Assembly: GCA_012032345.1 (NCBI GenBank)
Contig: JAAUQI010000023.1
Coordinates: 1-64,000, forward strand
DNA length: 64,000 bases
Direction of reading: 5' to 3'
DNA from: Leptolyngbyaceae cyanobacterium RM1_1_2
GTDB taxonomy: Bacteria > Cyanobacteriota > Cyanobacteriia > Phormidesmidales > Phormidesmidaceae
A program made the translations under genes and the position numbers. The notes beneath the pieces were generated by a model. That model was not told the origin of the DNA. It did no database searches and worked only from the letters and a program-made list of their open reading frames with translations. Positions 28,063 to 37,146 of this stretch are shown one piece after another; within the stretch, counting starts at the first letter, position 1, and every line of letters begins with the position of its first letter.

Positions 28063-28440
28063 ATGACGGCTTCCGATATTTCTCTTAGCACCTCGTTGAA
28101 TCCATCGCTAGACTCTTTGCCCTTAGCGCCCTCATCTCAGTCAGTACATACTCACGCAGAGCACACCCACGTTCACAGCGAAGAATCGCTTAAGCGCATT
28201 GTCAACCGTCTAGCGCGGGTAGAAGGCCATATTCGCGGCATCAAAACAATGGTGCAGGAGAGCCGCCCCTGCCCGGATGTTTTAGTACAAATTGCGGCGG
28301 TTCAGGGTGCCCTCGATCGCGTAGCCCGCATTATTCTCGATGAGCACCTGTCTGAGTGTGTCAGTCGGGCTGCGGCTGAAGGCAATATCGAAGCGGAGAT
28401 TGGAGAACTCAAAGCCGCCCTTGATCGCTTCTTACGCTAG
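28063..28440 (+). CDS. inrS: CsoR/RcnR-family nickel sensor, InrS-like
   Basis: This 125-residue repressor has a His-rich N-terminal tail (HTHAEHTHVH, about 29-38) and the four-helix CsoR/RcnR core. Metal ligands Cys70, His95 and Cys99 keep the spacing of InrS of Synechocystis (Cys53, His78, Cys82), and the core phrase RPCPDVLVQIAAVQGALDRVARIILDEHL closely fits that group. InrS represses the nickel exporter nrsD; no such exporter is adjacent. Nickel rather than copper is family inference. Confidence 0.85.
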   Translation: MTASDISLSTSLNPSLDSLPLAPSSQSVHTHAEHTHVHSEESLKRIVNRLARVEGHIRGIKTMVQESRPCPDVLVQIAAVQGALDRVARIILDEHLSECVSRAAAEGNIEAEIGELKAALDRFLR

Positions 28441-28530
28441 GGTAGCTTAGCTGCTGCAGCCATAGGATTGAGCTAGCTGTATATAGCCAAAGTCGAAGCA
28501 ACTGTTAAAGGATATACAGCATTTATATTT

Positions 28531-28543
28531 GTATACAGTATAC
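28531..28543 (+). promoter_or_regulatory. GTATACAGTATAC palindrome, possible operator
   Basis: A perfect 13-bp palindrome (GTATAC-A-GTATAC) sits 60 bp before the ATG of the M20 amidohydrolase in an AT-rich stretch. The form resembles GntR/FadR-family operators. No GntR gene is in the window. Confidence 0.5.
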
Positions 28544-28602
28544 AGTTTGGATCCATTCATTTTTAGCACCACAGCCAAGTACAAACTTAGAGGTTTAAAG
28601 AC

Positions 28603-29844
28603 ATGACCGTTCAGCTATTGCCCGTTGTCAACTGCGATCGCCTCTATCAGAGCCTGATGGATCTCGCTGATATTGGCAAACTGCCGGGAAGCGGTGTGCG
28701 TCGTCTGGCTTTCAGTCCTGAAGATATTAGGGCGCGACAGCTCGTTTGGCGCTGGATGGCCGCCGCTGGGCTGTCAGTGCGCTCAGATGCGGCGGGTAAC
28801 ATCATTGGAATGCTGCCAGGGAAACAAGCGGCTCCGGCTTTTGCCACAGGTTCTCATATTGACACGGTTCCCAAGGCGGGCAAGTATGACGGTACGCTAG
28901 GCGTGCTAGCGGGCATCGAAGTCGCCAGAACTTTAAAGGAAAACGGGCTTCAGCTGCAGCATCCCTTTGAGGTGATTGTCTTTACAGATGAAGAAGATAG
29001 CATGATTGGCAGCAAAGCCATCGCTGGAACTATCCTGCCTGCAGCTGAGCAGTACGACCGCAAAAATCAGCCGCCGATTCAGTCTCGCCTACAGCAGATC
29101 GGGGGCGACTGGAGCCAGATAGCCAGCGCTCGTCGCAGCCGGGCCGACATGTGTGCCTTTGTGGAGCTGCACGTTGAGCAGGGTCAGGTGCTGGAAACAT
29201 CAGGTAAAAGCATTGGCGTGGTTGAGGGCGTCGTTGGCCTGCAGCGCTACATGATGACGATTAAAGGTGCTCCTAACCACGCGGGGACAACACCGATGGA
29301 GCTGCGTCAGGATGCGCTGGTAGCCGCTTCCCACGTTGTCTTAGCCGTAGAATCTCTGGCAAAGACTCGCCCAGGGCAGCAGGTGGCGACAGTGGGAGCG
29401 CTGACGGTTTGGCCTAACGCTACCAACGTGATTCCTGGCGAGGTAAGAGCCAGTCTGGATGTTAGAGATCTCTCAAAAGCGGAGGTTACGGGCCTAGTCG
29501 AGCAGCTCAAAACTCAGCTAGGGCAAATTGCGGCTGCCACTCAAACTAAAATTTTGATTGAGCCGGTTCTAGACGTTGATCCTAGCCCTGCCGCCCCCAG
29601 AATTCAGCAGACCATTACGGCAGTGTGCGATCGCTTAGGCTTCAGCCACCTATCTTTGCCCAGTCGTGCCGGGCACGATGCTCAAGAGATGGGTCGCTTT
29701 ACCGATATGGGCATGATTTTTGTGCCCAGTGAGGGCGGCGTCAGCCACTCAGAAATTGAATACACCTCTCCTGAACAGTGCGCTCAAGGGGCAACGGTAC
29801 TGCTGCAAACCCTGCTGGAACTCGATCGGGGCTACTCTACCTAG
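28603..29844 (+). CDS. M20-family amidohydrolase (hydantoinase/carbamoylase type)
   Basis: This 413-residue enzyme has the two-zinc site of N-carbamoyl-L-amino-acid hydrolases and allantoate amidohydrolases: GSHIDTVPKAGKYDGTLG, FTDEEDSMIGSKAIAG, CAFVELHVEQGQVLE, the lid-domain GAPNHAGTTPM and SRAGHDAQEM near the end. It hydrolyses N-carbamoyl or ureido compounds to release ammonia and CO2. Which one is not decided by sequence. Length is normal and it is cytoplasmic. Its 3' end overlaps the convergent GltS gene by 8 bp. Confidence 0.88.
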   Translation: MTVQLLPVVNCDRLYQSLMDLADIGKLPGSGVRRLAFSPEDIRARQLVWRWMAAAGLSVRSDAAGNIIGMLPGKQAAPAFATGSHIDTVPKAGKYDGTLGVLAGIEVARTLKENGLQLQHPFEVIVFTDEEDSMIGSKAIAGTILPAAEQYDRKNQPPIQSRLQQIGGDWSQIASARRSRADMCAFVELHVEQGQVLETSGKSIGVVEGVVGLQRYMMTIKGAPNHAGTTPMELRQDALVAASHVVLAVESLAKTRPGQQVATVGALTVWPNATNVIPGEVRASLDVRDLSKAEVTGLVEQLKTQLGQIAAATQTKILIEPVLDVDPSPAAPRIQQTITAVCDRLGFSHLSLPSRAGHDAQEMGRFTDMGMIFVPSEGGVSHSEIEYTSPEQCAQGATVLLQTLLELDRGYST

Positions 29845-31465
29845 CCGCGACTGAGGGCTGGGAAGCGTCAGTCGCGATCGCCTGACTGATTTTCTTGTAG
29901 TTCCAGAAGCCAAAAACCAGCCAAAAAACCAGCAGGGCGCTGGTCAACAACAGCACAGGCAGGGGGCCAAAGCGATTGATCAGCAGGGGAGCCGCCCCCG
30001 TAAACAAGCCACCGCCTACAATTGGCTCAAAGAAAAGCTGCTTATAGCCAAAGCTTTCAAAGGCTCCAGTGCGATCCTCTGGGTCTACCATGCGCATGAG
30101 CAAAATTCCCGTTGCGGTAACGCCCATTGACTGCCCCATATCCCCAATACCGCGCTCAAACCAGTAGGTGGGAATGATACGCGGAGCAAAATAGACGAAA
30201 AATAAGACGTTCCAGGTGATGCCTGCGATCGCCAAGATCGCAAAAGCCCCCAGGTTTTGGGCGATAATCGCCAGACTGATAGAAGCCAACGCCGCCACAA
30301 TGGTTGCATCTAGAGCCACGCCGCCGATTCTGACCATAAGCTGACGGCTAATCAAATAGTGGCTGTTGCAGCGCTCCAGGATAATTTGCACAATAATGCC
30401 CCCGACTAGAGCCAGCGGAAACAGCGGAATGCTACCCATCACCTCCAAGCCTTCACCGCCGCGATTCCAGGTCAGCGACTCAATCAAAATTAGCAACTGT
30501 AAGATGAGCCAGCCAATGGCGATCGCCACCCCGACAAATCCAAACTGCACAGATAGCGGATCGACTAGTAAACTGCTCAAGTGCTGACGGCGACGTTCAG
30601 AAACTTCTGGGCTTTCCTGCTCGGCTGGCAGACGCTCTTGAGCATCCGCCGGGATCATTTCGGCGTCAGAACTGCTGGCAAGATAGCCGCGCTTACGGCC
30701 CCAGTTTGCCAGCAGGACACCTGCCAGAATACCGCTAACAATGCCAATCGTAGCCATCCCCACGGCCAGATCAGGCCCAGCCTCAAACCCAACTTCTCTG
30801 AGAACCTCGGCCATACCTGCCGCCGTGCCGTGCCCCCCTTCAAAACCAATCTCAATCAAAGCACCCGCCACAGGGGGCAGACCGAATACCGGCCCTAACA
30901 CCAGCATGGCCAAGATTAGCCCCACCACATACTGGCCCCAGGCCAACGACTGACCAAAAGCAACCTGAGGTGAAGCGCGCCGCCAAATCTCAATCGGTGG
31001 GGGAATAAACTCGCCCAAAAAGATGGTGGCAAAAACAATGTTGATAAAAACGCCTGGAACTGCCGACCAAACCTCCAAAATTGGCTGTGGAAAGAGGCCG
31101 TTAGCTAACCAGGCACTGTCTCCCGCTACCGCCGAAACCAGCGCTCCTAGAGCACCCGGTCCTAAAAGTAAGGCGATCGCCCCGGCCACAATTGAGCTGG
31201 GTAAAAATAGCGCCTGCAATAGACTAATTCGCTGTCGTATCCACCTGCCAACTAAAATCAAAAAGCTCAGAATGATGAACGCATAGAAAACATCATCAAA
31301 CGTGTAGGCAGGACTCTCCTCAGTGGCTTGGGCTTGGGCAACTAAAGCAGCAGGCCCGATAATCAACAAAGCCGTCCAAATAAACACTGAACCCCATAGC
31401 TTTTTTATCGGCTGAAGAAAACTTTCAGGGTTGACTTTGGCAAGATACTGTCTAAATTTGGGCAC
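29837..31465 (-). CDS. gltS: GltS-type sodium/glutamate symporter (ESS family)
   Basis: This 542-residue polytopic protein, larger than E. coli GltS, has an N-terminal leader-like helix, about 10-12 membrane segments and a central cytoplasmic loop (about 265-295). The repeated motif GALIEIGFEGGHGTAAGM and PSSIVAGAIALLLGP, together with GVFINIVFATIFLGEFIPPP, match cyanobacterial GltS, which imports glutamate with sodium. The family's two inverted halves are visible. It stands alone, with a fusA terminator downstream of the next gene and 249 bp between. Confidence 0.82.
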   Translation of the reverse strand: MPKFRQYLAKVNPESFLQPIKKLWGSVFIWTALLIIGPAALVAQAQATEESPAYTFDDVFYAFIILSFLILVGRWIRQRISLLQALFLPSSIVAGAIALLLGPGALGALVSAVAGDSAWLANGLFPQPILEVWSAVPGVFINIVFATIFLGEFIPPPIEIWRRASPQVAFGQSLAWGQYVVGLILAMLVLGPVFGLPPVAGALIEIGFEGGHGTAAGMAEVLREVGFEAGPDLAVGMATIGIVSGILAGVLLANWGRKRGYLASSSDAEMIPADAQERLPAEQESPEVSERRRQHLSSLLVDPLSVQFGFVGVAIAIGWLILQLLILIESLTWNRGGEGLEVMGSIPLFPLALVGGIIVQIILERCNSHYLISRQLMVRIGGVALDATIVAALASISLAIIAQNLGAFAILAIAGITWNVLFFVYFAPRIIPTYWFERGIGDMGQSMGVTATGILLMRMVDPEDRTGAFESFGYKQLFFEPIVGGGLFTGAAPLLINRFGPLPVLLLTSALLVFWLVFGFWNYKKISQAIATDASQPSVAAR

Positions 31466-31630
31466 CCGCTTGCTCCTAACGTTGCTGCTGTTTTGAGTCA
31501 GTTTGAGCTGTTCAAGCCTGATCGGACACAGAAATGTTAAACGCAGTGACTTTTCTCAGCCGTTCAGAGCGGACACTACGCCAAAAACAGCTTTGATGCC
31601 AGCACTGCCAGTTTTAATCAAAAATTTCGC

Positions 31631-31669
31631 CAAAAAAAAGAGATGGGTAGCTAGACTACCCATCTCTTT
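31631..31669 (-). terminator. Intrinsic terminator of the EF-G gene
   Basis: On the minus strand a 14-bp perfect stem (AAAGAGATGGGTAG / CTACCCATCTCTTT, plus 31637-31650 and 31656-31669) with a 5-nt loop is followed by a run of T (plus A run at 31632-31639). It lies about 46 bp past the fusA stop. Confidence 0.9.
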
Positions 31670-31714
31670 GCTTCTCGACTGTCTTAAGGTTTTGCTATAG
31701 CCTTTTGGCTACTG

Positions 31715-33805
31715 CTAGACCATAGCCGCCTGACGCTCTTTTGCTTCTTGAATCACCTCTTCTGCCACATTGTTGGGGCAAGGAGCATAGTGAGAGAACG
31801 ACATGGAGAACTGACCGCGTCCTGAAGTCATGGTTCGCAGGTCGCCAATGTAGCCAAACATTTCGCTCAGCGGGGCATCGGCTTTGACGCGAACCCCTGT
31901 CGGGCCAGACTCTTGAGCCTTGATCATGCCGCGACGACGGTTGAGGTCACCAATAACGTCGCCCATATAGTCGTCAGGGGTGAAAACGTCTATGTTCATG
32001 ATTGGCTCTAGAAGCTGAAGGCCAGCCTTGGGCAAAGACTGACGGTAGGCTGCCTTAGCGGCGATCTCAAAGGCGATCGCCGATGAGTCAACCGCGTGGA
32101 AGCCGCCATCGGTGAGCGTGACCTTAAGATCCACAACCGGGAAGCCAGCCATTGGCCCTTTGTCAACGCTGGTCTGAAAACCTTTTTGAACAGCGGGCCA
32201 AAATTCACGGGGCACATTTCCCCCGGTAACTTTTGACTCAAAGACAAAGCCGCTGCCCGTTTCACCCGGCTCAATCACGTAGTCAATCTTGCCGTACTGA
32301 CCCGAACCGCCAGACTGCTTTTTGTGGGTGTAGCTGTCTACAAGCCGTTTGGTAATGGACTCGCGGTAGGCAACCTGAGGCTTGCCCACCTCAACTTCCA
32401 CCCCGTGAGTGCGCCTAAGGATATCTACTTTGATATCGAGGTGTAGCTCGCCCATGCCTTTCATGATGGTTTCGCCGCTTTCTTCGTCGGTTTCAACATA
32501 GAAAGAAGGGTCTTCCTGCACCATTTTGCTCAGCGCCATGCCCATCTTTTCGTCAGAGCCTTTTTTCTTAGGCTTGACGGCAATGGAGATCACAGGCTCT
32601 GGGAACACCATTGGCTCCAGGGTGGCTGGATTCTTGGGATCGCAGAGGGTATGCCCCGTCTGGACGTTCTTCATGCCAATCAGGGCAACAATGTCCCCCG
32701 CTTGGGCAGACTCAATCTCTTCGCGGGAGTTAGCGTGCATTTCGACTAGACGGCTGACCCGCTCGGTTTTGCCTGTGGCCGTGTCTAAGATGGTATCGCC
32801 TTTAGCAATCGTGCCAGAGTAAAGTCGGGTAAAGGTCAGCGCCCCAAAGCGATCGTCCATAATTTTGAACGCCAGCGCCCGCAGCGGCTTGTCAGCATCG
32901 ACAAAGGCATAGCTACCAGTCTCGTTACCTTCTAAATCGACTTCAGGCTGAGGCTTCACCTGAGTTGGGTCAGGCAGATAGTCAACCACGGCGTCTAGCA
33001 CTAGCTGCACACCTTTGTTTTTGAAGGAAGAGCCGCAGTAAGTGGGGAAAAACGCTAGGTCACGAGTGCCTTTACGAATGCACTGCTTGATCTCGTCGAC
33101 AGAGAGTTCTTCGCCTTCAAGGTATTTCTCCATCAGGGTGTCGTCCTGCTCAACTGCAAGCTCAATTAGCTGCTCTCGGTAGGTTTCGACCTGATCAACC
33201 ATGTCTGCGGGGACATCTTGAATCTCATAGTTCATCGGATCGCCAGACTCATCCCAAACCCAGGCTTTGCGAGTGAGCAGGTCAACAACCCCGCGAAAAT
33301 CAATCTCAGTGCCAATCGGCAGCACCATCACTAGCGGCTTAGCCGCTAGGACTGCATCCACCTGCTTGACCACCCGGAAAAAGTCAGCCCCGGTGCGATC
33401 TAGCTTATTGACATAGATGATCCGTGCAACTTTGGAGTCATTAGCATAGCGCCAGTTGGTTTCAGACTGAGGCTCAACCCCACCAGAACCACAAAAGACA
33501 CCGATACCGCCGTCTAATACCTTGAGAGAGCGATAAACCTCAATCGTGAAGTCAACGTGGCCAGGTGTGTCAATGATGTTGAGCTGGTGGTCTTTCCAAA
33601 AGCAAGAGGTCGCAGCGGACTGAATCGTAATTCCCCGCTCTTGCTCTTGTTCCATAAAGTCTGTGGTTGCCGCACCTTCGTGCACCTCACCGATTTTGTG
33701 AATTTTTCCGGTGAGCTTTAAAATCCGTTCGGTCGTGGTGGTCTTGCCCGCATCTACGTGGGCAAAGATACCAATGTTACGATAGCGCGTGATGTCTTTC
33801 TTCAT
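31715..33805 (-). CDS. fusA: Elongation factor G, non-canonical paralogue
   Basis: This 696-residue translational GTPase has G1 [10 protein letters not shown]2/G3 around RGITIQSA and DTPGHVDF, G4 NKLD, then domains [14 protein letters not shown] (domain IV) and the C-terminal [20 protein letters not shown] are present. The N-terminus ([18 protein letters not shown]) and [23 protein letters not shown] differ from the main cyanobacterial EF-G ([21 protein letters not shown] type), so this is one of the extra EF-G copies cyanobacteria carry. It is not in the str operon (no rpsL, rpsG or tuf adjacent). Role could be translocation, recycling or a stress-specific variant. Confidence 0.88.
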   Translation of the reverse strand: MKKDITRYRNIGIFAHVDAGKTTTTERILKLTGKIHKIGEVHEGAATTDFMEQEQERGITIQSAATSCFWKDHQLNIIDTPGHVDFTIEVYRSLKVLDGGIGVFCGSGGVEPQSETNWRYANDSKVARIIYVNKLDRTGADFFRVVKQVDAVLAAKPLVMVLPIGTEIDFRGVVDLLTRKAWVWDESGDPMNYEIQDVPADMVDQVETYREQLIELAVEQDDTLMEKYLEGEELSVDEIKQCIRKGTRDLAFFPTYCGSSFKNKGVQLVLDAVVDYLPDPTQVKPQPEVDLEGNETGSYAFVDADKPLRALAFKIMDDRFGALTFTRLYSGTIAKGDTILDTATGKTERVSRLVEMHANSREEIESAQAGDIVALIGMKNVQTGHTLCDPKNPATLEPMVFPEPVISIAVKPKKKGSDEKMGMALSKMVQEDPSFYVETDEESGETIMKGMGELHLDIKVDILRRTHGVEVEVGKPQVAYRESITKRLVDSYTHKKQSGGSGQYGKIDYVIEPGETGSGFVFESKVTGGNVPREFWPAVQKGFQTSVDKGPMAGFPVVDLKVTLTDGGFHAVDSSAIAFEIAAKAAYRQSLPKAGLQLLEPIMNIDVFTPDDYMGDVIGDLNRRRGMIKAQESGPTGVRVKADAPLSEMFGYIGDLRTMTSGRGQFSMSFSHYAPCPNNVAEEVIQEAKERQAAMV

Positions 33806-34133
33806 GTCTGTTCTCTAGTTCAGTGCGACAAACCGTTGTTTAGCCACCTTTAAAGGTTACTCAGAAGTTATGTGCGTTGCTGCCACAGCCATTGCAGACT
33901 GGAGCTCAATCACGCGGAACATGACTTGGAGTCCGTTTCTATGCCCGTGGTCACAGTGCTAATCATAGCCAATCTTAATAATTGTAAAATAATCTAGCCC
34001 AAAGCTGTCAGATGACTAGCGTACTGGTTTAGCCCGATGCTTGGTTTACAATTGAAAAATTTGATTTAGCTCTTTACTAATTCTATCGGTCTGACGACTA
34101 TTCGCCTGTAGCTTTTGGCTGCTGAAAACCGTA
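33806..34133. other. Intergenic region upstream of EF-G gene
   Basis: This 328-bp stretch between fusA and the MscS-like gene holds no gene that I can see. It presumably contains the fusA promoter and 5' leader. Confidence 0.5.
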
Positions 34134-35267
34134 CTAAATCGTCACGGGTGATTCGACGTAAACCGTAGGCTCCTGTACCCGGAACTCGATACCGTAGCTG
34201 ATTAGCTGCTTGGCGATCGCATCATTCGCCAGCTCTAGCAGCCGCTTACGCAGGTCAATCGAGTTCTCGCTAGACCCCAGGATAAAAAACGTCACCCGCG
34301 CCCGCGTGTATCGAACAAAGCCGTTCTCTACGGTCGCATCAGGATTGGAGAAGAAGATGCTGGTGCTGCCGGGATCAATACCAAACAGCGAATCTGTGCT
34401 TTGACTGACCACCTGCTTGACTAGGGCAGCATCCTGCTCGTCGAGAGGTTTTAGAAAGTCGAGGTAGAGCAGCACCATCACTTTTTTGGCCCGTGAGACG
34501 TTTTCAATCTCCATGCTGATTAGGTTAGAGTTGGGCACAACAATCAGCGTGCTTTTCGCCGAAGTGCGAATTTTGCTCGATCGCAAGCCAATAGACTCTA
34601 CCCGCCCTAGCTGCCCGTTAGACAGGCGAATATACTCTCCTGGCACAAAAGGACGATCCAGATAGAGCACAATCGTGCTGAGCAACTGCTCCAGAATCTT
34701 TTGAGCTGCAAAGGCGATCGCCAAGCCCCCAATGCCTAAACTCGCCATCAGGCCGATGAGATTAAAATTTTGGCTTTGGGCAAAGGCTAGGACAGCGATA
34801 AAGCCGATAGATATGTTAGCTAGGGTTTCAAACACCAGCAGCAGTTCATCAACTTCCCGCCCTAGCCTTCGCAGCAGGTCAATGCCGTAAATTCTGACCA
34901 CCTGCCGGAAAATGCGCGATACCAGCCAGGCGACGCTGGCAATGACAGCTAGATCCACCAGCGGCTTAAAAAAATTATACAGGCCAGCATAGTCTCCTTG
35001 CAGCCACGCCATCGACAGAGAAATCAGTAAAAATGTACCGGCCAGACGAAACGTGTCTTGAATTGGCTCGACCAGATTGTCATAGACGGCAGTTACCTGG
35101 CCGCTAGAGAAGCGGTGCATGGCAAAGCGCACAATCGCTGAGGTGTAGCGCCCAATCAGGATAGAAAGCAGCAGGCAAACCAGGAAAATAATCCATTTAG
35201 GAATTTCGCCTGGGCTGATTTGCAGCGTTGTGAGAATACTGTCCAGATTTGTAAGGGCCAGATTCAT
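34134..35267 (-). CDS. MscS-family mechanosensitive channel, copy 1
   Basis: This 377-residue membrane protein has about five helices. The pore-lining TM3 region is SLGIGGLAIAFAAQKILEQLL, followed by the beta domain (PFVPGEYIRLSNGQLGRVESIGLRSSKIRT) and a C-terminal alpha/beta domain ending in FRVQEPTVYVESPVTI. It opens on membrane tension to release solutes. It is a paralogue of the next upstream gene, and both end in the same kind of TVYV(E/D)SP(V/I)TI tail. The start ATG at 35267 lies within a 19-bp direct duplication. Confidence 0.9.
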   Translation of the reverse strand: MNLALTNLDSILTTLQISPGEIPKWIIFLVCLLLSILIGRYTSAIVRFAMHRFSSGQVTAVYDNLVEPIQDTFRLAGTFLLISLSMAWLQGDYAGLYNFFKPLVDLAVIASVAWLVSRIFRQVVRIYGIDLLRRLGREVDELLLVFETLANISIGFIAVLAFAQSQNFNLIGLMASLGIGGLAIAFAAQKILEQLLSTIVLYLDRPFVPGEYIRLSNGQLGRVESIGLRSSKIRTSAKSTLIVVPNSNLISMEIENVSRAKKVMVLLYLDFLKPLDEQDAALVKQVVSQSTDSLFGIDPGSTSIFFSNPDATVENGFVRYTRARVTFFILGSSENSIDLRKRLLELANDAIAKQLISYGIEFRVQEPTVYVESPVTI

Positions 35268-35287
35268 AGATAAGGGCCAGATTCATA
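35252..35287. repeat. Direct duplication at start of MscS copy 1
   Basis: TAAGGGCCAGATTCATA occurs at 35252-35268 and 35271-35287 (period 19 bp). The duplication copies the start codon region (ATGAATCTGGCCCTTA on the minus strand). The upstream copy is out of frame by 19 bp. Confidence 0.85.
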
Positions 35288-35328
35288 AGGGCGTGAGCAG
35301 GGAAGAAACGAGCGCGCGGGCGGTTGGG

Positions 35329-36438
35329 CTAAATCGTAATCGGCGAATCGACGTAGATGGTGGGTTCTTCGATATCGAAAGCAATACCGTAGGTTTTGAG
35401 CCGCTGGGTCAGATTTTGATTAGCGATATCGAGTACCTGCCGCCGAATTTCCATCGACACCTCGCCAGACCCGAGAATAAAAAAGGTGATTTGGGCCTGA
35501 GACTTGCCGTCGCCCGTCAGCGTTTTGAACAAAATATCTGTGCTGCGAGAATCAATACCAAAAATATCCTGCGTGCTTTCTAAAATAACCTGGCGAATCA
35601 GTGCCTGCTCGTCAGCCGGAATCATGCGATAGAAGGTGAGATAGATAATCGACATCACCTTCTTGGCGCTGGTGAAATTTTCGACCGTTGACTGAATGAT
35701 AGAGCTGTTGGGCACAATTGCTAGCGTTCCTTTGCCTGACGTGCGAATTTTAGTTGAGCGCAGCCCGATAGACTCAACTCGCCCGTAAGTGCCGTCAGCC
35801 AGACCAATATAGTCATCGACGCTGAAAGGGCGATCGATAAAGATAACCACGCCGCCTAGGATCTGCTCTAGGACTTTTTGGGCCGCAAAGGCGATCGCAA
35901 TACCGCTAATGCCTAAGCTAGCCACCACGCCAAAAACGTTGATGTCATGGGTCTGACCAAAAATAATGATCAAAATAATGACGATCAAAAAATTAGCAAA
36001 AAATTTAGCCAGGACTAAAAATTCGCTATTGACCTTGCGACCAGCTCGTACCGCCGAATCCAGCAAATAGTTGTCAAAATAACCCTGAAACAGACGAGAA
36101 CCTAACCAGCCCAGCGCTAGCGTGAAAGCTAGCGTCAGCGTTAGCTCGACTCGACCAGACCAGTCTACCTGCAGGATAAATCGCAGCAAAACCAGGGCTA
36201 CAGTGTCTAAAATACCGAGGGCAATGACAATGCCAAGCAGCGATCGCTGCGGCTGTAGCACCCGGCTGTAAAACGAATTTAGATCCTGTGGCAAAAACCA
36301 TCTGATAGCGAAGTTAAGCAGAAGCGAAAAGAATTGACTAATTGCAAAAGTAAGCACAATAGCTAACCCGGTCAGCAGGCAGAGCTGAATCAGAGGATAA
36401 TGACTGAGCGGTAAAGCATCGGCAAACATCGCTAACAT
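35329..36438 (-). CDS. MscS-family mechanosensitive channel, copy 2
   Basis: This 369-residue paralogue of the downstream channel has N-terminal helices, TM3 ASLGISGIAIAFAAQKVLEQIL, beta domain PFSVDDYIGLADGTYGRVESIGLRSTKIRT and C-terminal tail FDIEEPTIYVDSPITI. The pair probably arose by tandem duplication and is separated by only 61 bp, so it likely forms one operon. Divergence in the N-terminal helices suggests different tension thresholds or partners. Confidence 0.9.
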   Translation of the reverse strand: MLAMFADALPLSHYPLIQLCLLTGLAIVLTFAISQFFSLLLNFAIRWFLPQDLNSFYSRVLQPQRSLLGIVIALGILDTVALVLLRFILQVDWSGRVELTLTLAFTLALGWLGSRLFQGYFDNYLLDSAVRAGRKVNSEFLVLAKFFANFLIVIILIIIFGQTHDINVFGVVASLGISGIAIAFAAQKVLEQILGGVVIFIDRPFSVDDYIGLADGTYGRVESIGLRSTKIRTSGKGTLAIVPNSSIIQSTVENFTSAKKVMSIIYLTFYRMIPADEQALIRQVILESTQDIFGIDSRSTDILFKTLTGDGKSQAQITFFILGSGEVSMEIRRQVLDIANQNLTQRLKTYGIAFDIEEPTIYVDSPITI

Positions 36439-36539
36439 TTAAAAAGGTCTATAGTCAAAAGTTATCAAAAATCGTCGGCAGTCTTTAGCCAGCAGCGACA
36501 GATTGAATCTGCTAAAACCCCTGAAACAGTATAGGTTTT

Positions 36540-36836
36540 ATGGCTTCCAACCCTTCGGAATCAAAAGATCAGCAGCATCCACAGTATAAAAGCGAACGCC
36601 AACTGGTAAATCAGCTACTTTCAGGAGAACCTACAGACCTAAATCTAGCTGAGCTAGCCCGCTTACGGATTCGCTTTATGAGCTTTCCAGGAGCACGAGA
36701 CATTCAAGCAGACCTAGATAAAGTGCTCCAGCAGTGGCAGCTAACCGAAGCAAACCTGTTTGAGAAAACTCGCCAAATTCACCAAACCCAGAATGTCTAT
36801 CGCGGGCGCGGCAGTGGTCGAGAAGACTGGAGTTAA
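36540..36836 (+). CDS. DUF3288 conserved cyanobacterial protein
   Basis: This 98-residue soluble protein matches DUF3288: KDQQHPQYKSERQLVNQLL, DLNLAELARLRIRFMSFPGARDIQ, DLDKVLQQWQLTE and a C-terminal EDWS. Function is unknown; it is small, acidic-helical and conserved across cyanobacteria. It stands alone, divergent from the MscS pair. Confidence 0.88.
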   Translation: MASNPSESKDQQHPQYKSERQLVNQLLSGEPTDLNLAELARLRIRFMSFPGARDIQADLDKVLQQWQLTEANLFEKTRQIHQTQNVYRGRGSGREDWS

Positions 36837-37146
36837 TCTTTGCAACCAGCGCAGCCATAAATCTGCCTGTCGTCAGATCTTGCCTCTACACTGTGACAGA
36901 CATATACCCAAAGATACCTCTGTCGATCTATATGAGTTTGAACCCACTGATTTTTACTATCTCGTCATTTTCAGATTCTGAGATGACCGCTAGCTTTGTT
37001 TGAGCTTTGAGAAACTCCCTGCAAATTTGAAGTTTTATCAATTCCGACATAGAGCCTGCCTATCTCAGTTGAGCTAGATTACGATTGCATGTCAGATGCT
37101 TGCGGCTGAGCAGTGCAGGGAAACGTCTCGATAAATTTGATTTTTT
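36837..37146. other. Intergenic region before the polysaccharide cluster
   Basis: This 310-bp AT-rich stretch contains no coding frame or recognisable RNA. It probably holds the promoter of the GT4 gene. Confidence 0.5.
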
